Shown here: one piece after another, positions 45,314 to 53,693 of the stretch
Numbering within the stretch: the stretch's first letter is position 1
Layout: each line of letters starts with the position of its first letter
Assembly (NCBI RefSeq): GCF_003182355.1
Contig: NZ_QGTW01000001.1
Location: 496,001-560,000, forward strand
Reading direction: 5' to 3'
Source: Cytobacillus oceanisediminis
GTDB lineage: Bacteria > Bacillota > Bacilli > Bacillales > Cytobacillaceae
Length of the DNA: 64,000 nt
Translations under genes and position numbers: made by a program
The notes under the pieces: generated by a model
Told to the model about the DNA's origin: nothing
Seen by the model: the letters and a program-made list of their open reading frames with translations, nothing else
Database searches by the model: none

Positions 45314-46435
45314 CTAAACTAATATCGGTGTTAAGAAATAAACAATTAAAAAGGCTGTAAATATGCGCATGACGATTCCTAATATAGCTGCTCCCATTGC
45401 TTCTTTTTCAGTTAGTTCAGAATTAGCTGCCCATATAACCGGGATTTGACCAAAGATAGTAGACAAGGGTAAACCGGATGACGCTAGCACGAATGATCCA
45501 ATTACCAAACGCGGATCCAAAGATCCAGCAATCTCTGATAACTGGCCCATTGCCAGCGCCGGGCTAGCCAATATGGAAAGAATACCGGTCTCAGGATGAA
45601 TATTTAAAGCTAACAATACTGTTGACAAGCCGGATTCAAACTTTGACCAAACCCCGATATAGTCCAAAACACCAATACCAGCAAAAACGACAGCTGCAGC
45701 CGGAATGATAAGAAGGAATAAAAGCTCTGCTCCCTCCCGGGCTGCATTAAATAATGTAGGCAGAAATCCTGTATTGGGTGTGAATTGAGGCAATTTTTCT
45801 ATTTGAACAGCCCTCGTATCCCGATAAAGGGTTTTAGATAGAAGAAAAGGAACAATGATGACAGGCATAAAAACCGCTAACACAACAACGACAAAGGCAT
45901 TGGCCCCAACAGCAGTTAAAGCAACCATACCTAACATAAATGTAGCAAAGGATTGCTGCGATTGAACCATGGTTGCTACCGCTATTTTTTGCTCTGCTTT
46001 TGTTGCTCCTGAACGGATCAAAATCGGTCCGGCAATTTTTCCGGCAGCATTAATATCACCAAGAATATTATATATACTTGGAATGATAACAGCTGAATTC
46101 ACTTTCATCAGCTTTGTAACAGGGATAAAGATCCGAATTAACGCATCCGTAAACCCTAGCCTTTCCAGTACCCGGCCAATAATGACACTAACCATAATGG
46201 AAACTCCCACCGTGCCGGTTAAAAATACCTCTACGATAATGGGGAAAACGTTATCGACAATTGAAGTAAATAACCCAGCTAATGTTCCTGGATTGATTAA
46301 CAATACTAACAGTGAGATTATGACTAAACCAAGACCTACTACTTCGATTCGGGTCCATTTTCTCGTTAAAGGAATCGGGACACTGTTCTCTTCTATTTCT
46401 AAATTTTTTTGTACTAACGATTTAACCTCGCTCAT
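45314..46435 (-). CDS. Nucleoside-recognition (Gate) domain transporter
   Basis: 373 residues with about nine membrane segments in two similar halves. The repeated Gate pattern is visible in TGTVGVSIMVSVIIGRVLER and ALIRIFIPVTKLMKVNSAVI, and again around residues 240-330 (ASPALAMGQLSEIAGSLDPR). Such proteins (YjiG/YjiH, SpmA/SpmB-like) carry small organic ligands or ions. It is encoded 17 nt after a Nif3-like gene on the same strand, after AAAAGGAGTG. The substrate is unknown. Confidence 0.8.
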   Translation of the reverse strand: MSEVKSLVQKNLEIEENSVPIPLTRKWTRIEVVGLGLVIISLLVLLINPGTLAGLFTSIVDNVFPIIVEVFLTGTVGVSIMVSVIIGRVLERLGFTDALIRIFIPVTKLMKVNSAVIIPSIYNILGDINAAGKIAGPILIRSGATKAEQKIAVATMVQSQQSFATFMLGMVALTAVGANAFVVVVLAVFMPVIIVPFLLSKTLYRDTRAVQIEKLPQFTPNTGFLPTLFNAAREGAELLFLLIIPAAAVVFAGIGVLDYIGVWSKFESGLSTVLLALNIHPETGILSILASPALAMGQLSEIAGSLDPRLVIGSFVLASSGLPLSTIFGQIPVIWAANSELTEKEAMGAAILGIVMRIFTAFLIVYFLTPILV

Positions 46436-46452
46436 CTACCTGCACTCCTTTT

Positions 46453-47475
46453 TTATAGTGTATGGACAGCCGTTTTTTTCAATAGATAACCAGAAGCCAT
46501 TTCTTCTGCATATTTCTTTAAATGTGGAGATCCCATTTCATTTAAGGATATGCTTGTCACACGTTCTCGAAAAACAACAACTTCAACACCAGGCAGCAGT
46601 TTGTCTAAGGCATAAGCTAAAGGTAAACCATTTTCAAGTATTTCTAACACATGGCAGTTTCCAATAATAAAATTAAGTCCTAATTCCTTAGCCGTTTCAA
46701 TAAGAGGATGTCCATCGTAAACCCGGCTAATAGAAGCGAGAACAGTGTCAGCTTCCGGGTGTTCTTTGATGACTTGACGTAAATGGTCAGGGGAAAATCC
46801 CGTATGCGGAAAAATGTGCACAATATTGTTCACGGGGCTGGTTTCTTCCCCATAAACAATTCGCCCCCGTGTCACTGTACTTGTTTCAGTCATAGATGAA
46901 CTATTGCGTATTTCCTTTTCAGTATGTAATAGATCATCTTCGTCCTGCAGACCCATAAAATGGTCCAGCCGGGTTAAAATATCTCCGAGTGTGTTCACCT
47001 CTGGGAGTACTTTTCCTACATATAAAATATTTCCGTGTACTCCTCCATAAGAAACTTCTGTCCGGTATACCTTGTGGCCGTGCAAAAAAGGGATTCCAGG
47101 ATGCAATCCATGAAATGCTTCATGCAATTCAAATGCAGCTATATGATAGAGATCGAGATAGTTTTTCAAAATTACTCCACCTGAATTAGCTGCTTCAGCT
47201 ATCGGATGATGAGCAACAATGGCATCGACACCAGTAGCACCGGCAAGTTCGATACATCCTTCTGTCATTGTCATAGCAACTGCTATTTTTTTTACTTCTT
47301 TTTTCATTTCACCATAGACAAGACCAGGAGTTTCAATGATCTCTTTACCGGGAATGTTGGAAGTCTTCATGATGACAAAGGGATGCTCACCTCTCGTAAT
47401 ATCATTTAGAGATTTAATCACTCTTCCTCCTGTAAGGTCATCCAGCGCATTTAATACATCTTCTACTGTTTTCAT
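46453..47475 (-). CDS. Nif3-like dinuclear metal centre protein
   Basis: 340 residues from ATG 47475, after AGAGGAGG; the longer frame upstream runs into a repeat element and is not coding. Metal-site features: VDAIVAHHPIAEAANSGG (tandem histidines near residue 89), FELHEAFHGLHPGIPFLHGH and a C-terminal FIIGNCHVLE. NIF3/DUF34 proteins form ring-shaped hexamers and may hydrolyse cyclic or nucleotide metabolites. Pairing with a nucleoside-gate transporter suggests a dedicated import-and-hydrolyse unit, which is inference. Confidence 0.75.
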   Translation of the reverse strand: MKTVEDVLNALDDLTGGRVIKSLNDITRGEHPFVIMKTSNIPGKEIIETPGLVYGEMKKEVKKIAVAMTMTEGCIELAGATGVDAIVAHHPIAEAANSGGVILKNYLDLYHIAAFELHEAFHGLHPGIPFLHGHKVYRTEVSYGGVHGNILYVGKVLPEVNTLGDILTRLDHFMGLQDEDDLLHTEKEIRNSSSMTETSTVTRGRIVYGEETSPVNNIVHIFPHTGFSPDHLRQVIKEHPEADTVLASISRVYDGHPLIETAKELGLNFIIGNCHVLEILENGLPLAYALDKLLPGVEVVVFRERVTSISLNEMGSPHLKKYAEEMASGYLLKKTAVHTL

Positions 47476-47498
47476 AATGTTGCCTCCTCTTTTTTTAT

Positions 47499-47681
47499 AG
47501 GCTCTGTTAAACTTGTGTGTTGATTTCCGCTGCAGGCACTCGCTTTCCGCGGGCGGTCCGGGAGCCTCCTCGTCGCTTTGCGACTGTGGGGTCTCCCTTT
47601 GATCCGCACTCCCGCAGGAGTCTCGCGCCTTCCACTCCAATCAACACGTGCTAAAATCATTAATGGACTTTCACAGAGCCT
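47499..47681. mobile_element. MITE-like element, about 183 bp, GC-rich core
   Basis: The ends are inverted repeats, AGGCTCTGTTAA and ACAGAGCCT, with further inner pairs GTGTTGATT and AATCAACAC. The core is much more GC-rich than its surroundings (GCAGGCACTCGCTTTCCGCG and CGCAGGAGTCTCGCGCC). There is no coding capacity. The flanks (TTTTTTAT and TTTTTATA) may be target duplications. The pattern matches GC-rich mobile repeats seen in bacilli. It sits just upstream of the Nif3-like gene. Confidence 0.65.
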
Positions 47682-47694
47682 TTTTATAAAAAAA

Positions 47695-47745
47695 ACCGTC
47701 AGCACAAATCAAACAGACGGTAGTCTGAAAGATTGTACTGACGGT
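47695..47745. terminator. Bidirectional terminator
   Basis: ACCGTCAG (47695-47702) pairs with CTGACGGT (47738-47745), with A5 before and T4 after, and an inner AGACGGTAGTCT hairpin in the loop. It lies after the DUF2294 gene on the minus strand. Confidence 0.7.
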
Positions 47746-47793
47746 TTTTATGCACTCTTAAGAGTTCAATGGACCAGTCACCTTTATTTAGTT

Positions 47794-48159
47794 TTATACC
47801 CTGGAAATATATGCACTTGTATCTTGATCTAGGGTAATTATAGTACCTGAAAGTTCAGTAATGGGATCATAATCCTTTAAAATAGAAAGTACCTTCATCC
47901 CATATTTTTCTTCAAGGACTTTCCTTAAATGTTCCTTATAACTATCTATGATGGCAATGTCGGTCATTCGGGTTACAAAGCGATTAATCTCGTCCAAATG
48001 TTTAAGAGATGGAATTCTCTTATGATAGGCAAAAATTAATATCTTATCCCCCAAAAAGTCGATTCTTTGACTTTTGACACCAATGTTAAACAAAAGAAGG
48101 TTGATATTGTTATAGTCCTTGATAAGTTCCTGTTTAAATGGGCCAGCAGTCCAACTCAT
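47794..48159 (-). CDS. DUF2294-like small protein
   Basis: 121 residues. The second half (DSYKEHLRKVLEEKYGMKVL, then SGTIITLD) resembles the DUF2294 C-terminal part, where a long helix leads into KVxSI and a short beta strand. There is no membrane segment. The function is unknown. It is a monocistronic gene closed by the hairpin at 47695. The family assignment is moderate. Confidence 0.55.
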   Translation of the reverse strand: MSWTAGPFKQELIKDYNNINLLLFNIGVKSQRIDFLGDKILIFAYHKRIPSLKHLDEINRFVTRMTDIAIIDSYKEHLRKVLEEKYGMKVLSILKDYDPITELSGTIITLDQDTSAYISRV

Positions 48160-48368
48160 TTACTCACACCATCTTTTTGAAATTTCAGAATCATTTGATA
48201 AATAGAATTTACCATAGTTAATACTATCTGTAAAGTGTTTATACTAAAAATATGTTTTACTAGATAAGATTTTGCACCCCCGATATAATTAACCCTCTAC
48301 CTTCAGAGGTCCGGCACACTAGTCACCTGGACTTACTCATTCCGCCAGCTTTCCAAGGTTATTATTTG

Positions 48369-49544
48369 TTACGCTTCATATGCAGCTTCTCCCCTAATTA
48401 CAACCATCTTTATACTTTCTAAATTATTTAGGCACTCAAGTGGATTTTCTTTAAGCAAAATCAGATTTGCCCTGTAGTTCTCTTTAATTTGGCCAACATC
48501 ACGTCCTAAAATTTTCCCGGCATTTACTGTTGCTGTTTTCAGCACCTTTTTTGCATCAGGAATTATCTCAAACATCGTATACAATTCATCCAGCAGCGCC
48601 CGGTGAGACGTACATGGTGAACCAGCATCTGAGCCAGCACCTATCAAAATATTCCGGTTAAAGTATGATTCAAATGCATTTCGATGAATGTTGACGATTT
48701 CCTCTGCTTTATCTCGTGCATAAGAAGGAATTCCTTCTTGTGTAGCAATTTGCTTATAGACGAACAATGTTGGAATCCAGGCGGTATTCCGTTCCTCCAT
48801 TAAGGCAGCCAGTTCATCATCCAGAAAATGGCCATGCTCAATCGTATCCACACCCGCAAGTATCGAATTATAGATTCCATCACGGCCAATCGCATGGGAC
48901 GCAACTTTGAGTCCAAAACGATGCGCCTCTTTACAGATGACTTCCTGCTCTTCCAGACTAAGCTCTGCATTGCCGACCTGTTCCCCTTCTATTCTTCCAT
49001 AAACCCCGCCTGTAGAACTTACTTTTATAACCTCAGCACCTTTAAAAATTTGTTCCCGTACACCCTTTAATGCCTCTTCCTTCCCATCGACAAATCTTGC
49101 CCAGAACGGATCATGGCCTCCTGTCATGGTTAATGTTTTTCCGCTGGCAATGACATCGGGACCGGGAATGAGCCCCCTTTTGATTCCTTTTGCTACATGC
49201 AGAGCAATATCATCAACTGAGCCGATGTCCCTGACAGTCGTTATTCCGTGACGAAGATATGTTTGACAATTGGAAACAGCTCGTAGCAGCATCTGCTCAT
49301 TGCCTTCTGTTTCGGAGGTATGAACTGGATTTAATGAACCGTCCCACATCATATGAATATGTAAATCTATTAAGCCTGGAGCCAAATATCCTCCATTCCC
49401 ATCGATAACCTTTACGTTGGCTGGCAGTTTGGACTCAGGGATAATTTCCTTTATCAACCCATCCTTTATCCAAAGAGCTAAGTCTTTCTTACATTCTAAT
49501 TCTTCGCCAAATAATAGTTGCACATTCGAAATCACAAATTCCAT
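48369..49544 (-). CDS. Metal-dependent amidohydrolase (prolidase/imidazolonepropionase-like)
   Basis: About 391 residues from ATG 49544, with AGGAGG 8 nt upstream. Amidohydrolase TIM barrel: HxH in LIDLHIHMMWDG (about residues 61-63), the lysine of AEVIKVSSTGGV that is carbamylated in relatives, His in VASHAIGRDG and IEHGHF, and the catalytic Asp in GAGSDAGSP. It resembles the gene at 52398 over its whole length. Substrates in this group are Xaa-Pro dipeptides, N-acyl amino acids or imidazole/creatinine-like rings. It is last of the PucR-linked set. Confidence 0.85.
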   Translation of the reverse strand: MEFVISNVQLLFGEELECKKDLALWIKDGLIKEIIPESKLPANVKVIDGNGGYLAPGLIDLHIHMMWDGSLNPVHTSETEGNEQMLLRAVSNCQTYLRHGITTVRDIGSVDDIALHVAKGIKRGLIPGPDVIASGKTLTMTGGHDPFWARFVDGKEEALKGVREQIFKGAEVIKVSSTGGVYGRIEGEQVGNAELSLEEQEVICKEAHRFGLKVASHAIGRDGIYNSILAGVDTIEHGHFLDDELAALMEERNTAWIPTLFVYKQIATQEGIPSYARDKAEEIVNIHRNAFESYFNRNILIGAGSDAGSPCTSHRALLDELYTMFEIIPDAKKVLKTATVNAGKILGRDVGQIKENYRANLILLKENPLECLNNLESIKMVVIRGEAAYEA

Positions 49545-49614
49545 CACATGTTCCTCCTATCACATTTAAAAGGAAGAAGTACGATACTTCTTCCTATCTC
49601 GTTTGATATATGAG

Positions 49615-50745
49615 TTAAAAAAGCAGGGACTTCATATCACGCGGGTATTCTGTAATTAAACGACATCCATCAGATGTAATAAGAACGGTATCAGAGTGTC
49701 TAAAACCGCCAACCCCCGGTATATAAACTCCAGGTTCAATCGAGAACGCCATTCCTTCCTCTGTTACATCATGATGGTCATAACGCAAAAATGGCTGCTC
49801 ATGAGCGGATACACCTATTCCATGTCCGGTACGGTGAATCGCATATTTTTCAAGTCCCGCCTTTTCAAACACTTGACGGGCAACACCATCTACCTCTGAA
49901 AATTTTACACCTGGCTTAATAAAATCAATCGCACGCTGCTGCGCTTCTATTGCAGCTTGAAATGCCTTTTCCTGTTCAGATGTTGGCTTCCCAACAATGA
50001 CGGTTCTCTCCAATTCAGCACGATACCCATTTAGCCCAACCTGTCTGCTGTGAATAATGACATCCCCAGCTTCAATCTTTCTTGTGTTGGAAAAAACATG
50101 CGGCATAATGCTTCGTTTTAACCCGGAAGGCGACATAACAACAACATCAATCACTGAATCAGGATATTGTGCAGAAGTTGCTTCAAACAGTGCAGCATTT
50201 CCCGCTGCATCCATTTCCATTTCTGTAATTCCAACTCGAATTTGTGCTAATGACTTACTTACTGCCAGGTTCACTAATTGTCCGGCCTGCTCCAGCATGT
50301 GAATTTCTTCTTGATCTTTGATAAATCGCATTTGATAGATGAATTGCCCGACATCAACTACCTGATAGCCTGATTCCTGAAGATAGAGAAGAACCTCACC
50401 CGGAATAAAGGCTAAATCCACACCAATTTTTGATGAGGCAGGACTTTGTTTAACCAATGCACGTATATGTTCAATAGGCGATGTCTCATCCCCGCCAGCC
50501 CCAGGATGTTCATAATAAACTAGAACATCATCTGCATGTGAATGTTCCAGGGCATGGGTTTCTTCAAGGCCAGGAACAATCATGGCTGTCTTTTCCTGTA
50601 AATGAAAGATGATGGGCCGAGAGTATATAAGAGCTTTAAAATTTGTTAAATAAAATTGATGATCAGGATTAAATACAAAAACAGCAGAAATGGAATGATC
50701 CTTCATATACTCTTTTAACCGATTGATCCTCTTCCTTGTATCCAC
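49615..50745 (-). CDS. M24 family creatinase-like hydrolase lacking metal ligands
   Basis: About 376 residues from GTG 50745, 9 nt after AAGGAG. The pita-bread fold is clear (RTGHGIGVSAHEQ, SIEPGVYIPGVGGFRHSDTV), but three of the five metal ligands are changed. The first Asp is Ser in IIHSRQVGLNG, the second is Glu in GYRAELERTV, and the last Glu is Ser in FRHSDTV. Creatinase has the same GYxxxLERT segment, and its catalytic His is matched by the His of MPHVFSNTRKIEAGD at equal spacing. A non-metal C-N hydrolase of the creatinase/ectoine-hydrolase branch is therefore more likely than a peptidase. Confidence 0.75.
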   Translation of the reverse strand: MDTRKRINRLKEYMKDHSISAVFVFNPDHQFYLTNFKALIYSRPIIFHLQEKTAMIVPGLEETHALEHSHADDVLVYYEHPGAGGDETSPIEHIRALVKQSPASSKIGVDLAFIPGEVLLYLQESGYQVVDVGQFIYQMRFIKDQEEIHMLEQAGQLVNLAVSKSLAQIRVGITEMEMDAAGNAALFEATSAQYPDSVIDVVVMSPSGLKRSIMPHVFSNTRKIEAGDVIIHSRQVGLNGYRAELERTVIVGKPTSEQEKAFQAAIEAQQRAIDFIKPGVKFSEVDGVARQVFEKAGLEKYAIHRTGHGIGVSAHEQPFLRYDHHDVTEEGMAFSIEPGVYIPGVGGFRHSDTVLITSDGCRLITEYPRDMKSLLF

Positions 50746-50775
50746 AAACTCCAACTCCTTTTTTTAAAAAGTTTA

Positions 50776-52182
50776 TTAGGTTGTATGATTAGTATTAAGG
50801 TCTGCTGTGACATTTTTATTTCTCGTTGCCAAACTGACAATAATAAGTGTTAAAACTGATAATGGAAGGGCAAACAGGACACTATTCCAATCTAAAGGCC
50901 GATCAAGACCAATTTCCCAAAGCATAGTAGCAGAACCTCCCACAATCATGGAGCTGATGACACCTGCTTTTGTTGCATTCTTCCATAGTACAGTTGCAAG
51001 AATGGCAGGAGTTAAGGACGCGCCATACATCGTATAGGAATACATTTGGATTGCCAGGACGCTTGGGAAGAATTGACCTAACACATAAGCAAGGACCCCT
51101 AATATCACGACAATCACACGGTTGTACCATAGAAGTTTACTTTCTGATAGTTTGCTTTTACTGGAGCGCTGGATTAGGTCACTAACAATATTTCCTGATG
51201 CTGATAACAGATAAGAAGTGGCTGTTGTGATAATAAAGGCAACGGCTGAACAAAGAATGAGCAATCCGACTATAAGAGGTACACCATCAATCGCAAGTGA
51301 TAAAATGGCTGTATCAGGTTTAATGGCTGGAAAAAGCACAATGGAGGTAGTTGCTAAGATGATGGTTAAACTAATGACAAAAACACTGCCAACAAAAAAA
51401 CCGATAGTGGATTTCCGGGCTACGTTCGGATCTTTCGCAGCGGAAAATCGCTGATACATGTTTTGATCACCCAGAACGAGTAAAAACAATGGCAGGAAGA
51501 AACCGAGAAGCTGCGGAAATGATAAGCCGCCATTCCATGTCTTATTTGTTTCAGGCAAAGATAGAGCTAATCCTTCAAACCCTCCAACAGCATTCAATGC
51601 AAAGGGAACCCCGAATAGAAAGCCAATGATAATTAAGATGGCACTAAGTGCATCCGTATAAGCAACCGAAAATAGCCCCCCGCTTACAGTTAAGAAGATA
51701 ACCAGAGCACACATAATGATGGCTCCAACTTCCAATGGAATTCCGGTGGTTAATTGCAGTACATAGGCTCCACCTGTAAACTGATAGGCTGTTATTCCGA
51801 CAAAGGCGAAGATGATAATAACGGATGATATATAAAGAGCTGTTTTTCCGAAACGCCTTTCCAATAGTTCAGGTACTGTATAGATCTCAATCTTTCGAAT
51901 CTTAGAAGCTATAAAATATAAAATGATAGCTCCAACAATCCCGCCTGAAAGATTAAAAATAGCGGCAAACGGTCCGTATTGGTAAATAAAGCTCGCTCCG
52001 CCGACTACAGTTCCAGATCCAACAAACGTCGCCAGAAGAGTTCCCATTACGACGAATAGCGGCAAGCTTCGTCCTGCAACCATGAAATCATCACTGTTTT
52101 TCACCGATTTTTTTGCGAAATACACACCAATCAGCGCCATCAGAATCAGATAAAGAATGACTGCTACTAAATAAATGTTCAA
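50776..52182 (-). CDS. Sodium:solute symporter (SSS family)
   Basis: About 468 residues from TTG 52182, with AAAAGGAG 8 nt before; the GTG at 52191 overlaps the ribosome site. About thirteen membrane segments. Typical start: YFAKKSVKNSDDFMVAGRSL and FVGSGTVVGGASFIYQYGP; later QMYSYTMYGASLTPAILATV. Its C-terminus differs from the symporter at 15379, so it is a separate branch. It is followed 30 nt later by the creatinase-like gene and should import its substrate. Confidence 0.9.
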   Translation of the reverse strand: MNIYLVAVILYLILMALIGVYFAKKSVKNSDDFMVAGRSLPLFVVMGTLLATFVGSGTVVGGASFIYQYGPFAAIFNLSGGIVGAIILYFIASKIRKIEIYTVPELLERRFGKTALYISSVIIIFAFVGITAYQFTGGAYVLQLTTGIPLEVGAIIMCALVIFLTVSGGLFSVAYTDALSAILIIIGFLFGVPFALNAVGGFEGLALSLPETNKTWNGGLSFPQLLGFFLPLFLLVLGDQNMYQRFSAAKDPNVARKSTIGFFVGSVFVISLTIILATTSIVLFPAIKPDTAILSLAIDGVPLIVGLLILCSAVAFIITTATSYLLSASGNIVSDLIQRSSKSKLSESKLLWYNRVIVVILGVLAYVLGQFFPSVLAIQMYSYTMYGASLTPAILATVLWKNATKAGVISSMIVGGSATMLWEIGLDRPLDWNSVLFALPLSVLTLIIVSLATRNKNVTADLNTNHTT

Positions 52183-52191
52183 TAAGCTCAC

Positions 52192-52397
52192 TCCTTTTAC
52201 TATTTTTATATAAGGCTGTGTGGAAGCTTAAGGCAGATTTTATCTTGGAACAGCGCTCCATGTTTTCTAATTAATTTCCTTTGGGAACGATGTATACAAC
52301 GGGACCCCACAATCGCAGAGCCCCGTTGCAGTTCCGCTACAGCTTACTGAAATCATGACACCAAAGCTTGAAAACAAACATTTGTCGTCCGAATATT
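52192..52397. repeat. Spacer with a possible decayed GC-rich repeat
   Basis: The stretch around 52298-52335 (GGGACCCCACAATCGCAGAG) resembles part of the MITE core at 47560-47600 read in the other direction. There are no clean ends. It could be a decayed copy. Confidence 0.25.
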
Positions 52398-53582
52398 TCA
52401 GCTGACCAAAACACCATTTTTCATCACAAGCTTGTCTCCTCGCAAACTATTTAAATCGTTTAGAGGATTGCTGTCTACAATCAACAAATCTGCGAACTTT
52501 CCTGGAGAAATACTGCCGCGCTGTTCTTCAATTCCCAGACATTCAGCGGCAACATTCGTAGATGCTTTTATGACTTCCATTTCCGACATTCCCGCTTCAC
52601 GCATAATCGCTAATTCATCATAATAATAGCGAGGCGGGGTTAATGGAGAGCCACAGTCAGTACCCGTTGCAATCTTCACTCCGATTTGAACAGCCTCCTG
52701 CAGCATGGAGAAATGCGGTCCCACTACTTGCTTCGCTTTCTCAAGAGCATATGCCGGAATGTCAGGACTGCTTATAAGCTGTCTCATGACGGCCATTGTC
52801 GGCACCAAAAAGGTTCCCTGATTTTTCATGATTTCAAGAGCCTGACGATCTGCGTAAATTCCATGTTCGATTGTATCAATCCCGACCTCTAAACAATTCA
52901 TGATTCCTTCAATTCCATCTGCATGAGCAGAGACCTTTTTGTTCTTCTTTAATGCCTCTTCTTTAGCCGCACTCAGTTCTTCTATTGTTAATTGTACGGA
53001 ACCAGGTTCTTCCCCTTTGGTATAAATACCGCCAGTTGCCATCACCTTCACCAGGTCTGCCCCTTCCTTGAGCACCCTTCTTGTATTCTTGCGAACTTCG
53101 TCCGGCCCATCAGATTCGTAGCCTAAATAATAGACATGTCCGCCTGTCATACAAATAGGTGCTCCAGAAGCTATAATAGTAGGTCCTAAAAGCATGCCGG
53201 AATCAATGACATTTCTTACATGTAATACGGTGCGATCCGGTGCACCCAAATCTCTTACCGTAGTGACTCCTAATTTCAGTGTATCGAATGCATGCTTGTA
53301 GGCTTCTAAAGCAATTCTGTCATTTTCTTCATTTTTTATGACGGATTGCGGGTCTGCACTGCCATTCCAAACGAGATGTACATGGCAGTCAATCAGGCCG
53401 GGAAGTATATGTTTTCCGGTACAATCAATAACTTCAAACCCTTCTGTTTCACCTGGCTCCCCTTGCTGCACCCCTGATATTTTCCCATTTTCAACCTTAA
53501 TGTACGCATTCTCCAGCACCTCATCATTTAGTCCGTCAATAATGCTGCCATTTTTTAAGATCCATTTCGTGTTTGCCGGCAT
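52398..53582 (-). CDS. Metal-dependent amidohydrolase, paralogue of 48369
   Basis: 394 residues. HxH in LIDCHVHLVWNG, lysine in DLVKVMATGGIYTKGE, His in VSAHADGIEG and IEHGIY, Asp in ATGTDCGSP, and a closing KFADLLIVDSNPL typical of the superfamily. It is the first catalytic gene downstream of the PucR regulator, after AGGGGGGC. Two paralogues flank a symporter and an M24 protein, so they may act on successive or related amides. Confidence 0.87.
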   Translation of the reverse strand: MPANTKWILKNGSIIDGLNDEVLENAYIKVENGKISGVQQGEPGETEGFEVIDCTGKHILPGLIDCHVHLVWNGSADPQSVIKNEENDRIALEAYKHAFDTLKLGVTTVRDLGAPDRTVLHVRNVIDSGMLLGPTIIASGAPICMTGGHVYYLGYESDGPDEVRKNTRRVLKEGADLVKVMATGGIYTKGEEPGSVQLTIEELSAAKEEALKKNKKVSAHADGIEGIMNCLEVGIDTIEHGIYADRQALEIMKNQGTFLVPTMAVMRQLISSPDIPAYALEKAKQVVGPHFSMLQEAVQIGVKIATGTDCGSPLTPPRYYYDELAIMREAGMSEMEVIKASTNVAAECLGIEEQRGSISPGKFADLLIVDSNPLNDLNSLRGDKLVMKNGVLVS

Positions 53583-53693
53583 TGTATAGCCCCCCTATTG
53601 TTTGATTATTCAAAATCATAACAATAGAAAGATTATTTATCATTGTATACTACAAACAAAAAAGAGACAGTCATTTGTCTCTTATAAACAATT

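Noticed and set aside
45969-46667. Plus-strand 232-residue frame opposite the Gate transporter and Nif3-like gene
   Set aside because: It spans two well-supported minus-strand genes and their junction. It is a shadow frame with repeated threonine and isoleucine typical of antisense to membrane protein genes.
47472-47705. Coding reading of the GC-rich region upstream of the Nif3-like gene
   Set aside because: The frames run through a MITE-like inverted repeat and are rich in Arg and Pro from its GC-rich core. The Nif3-like protein has a good start at 47475.
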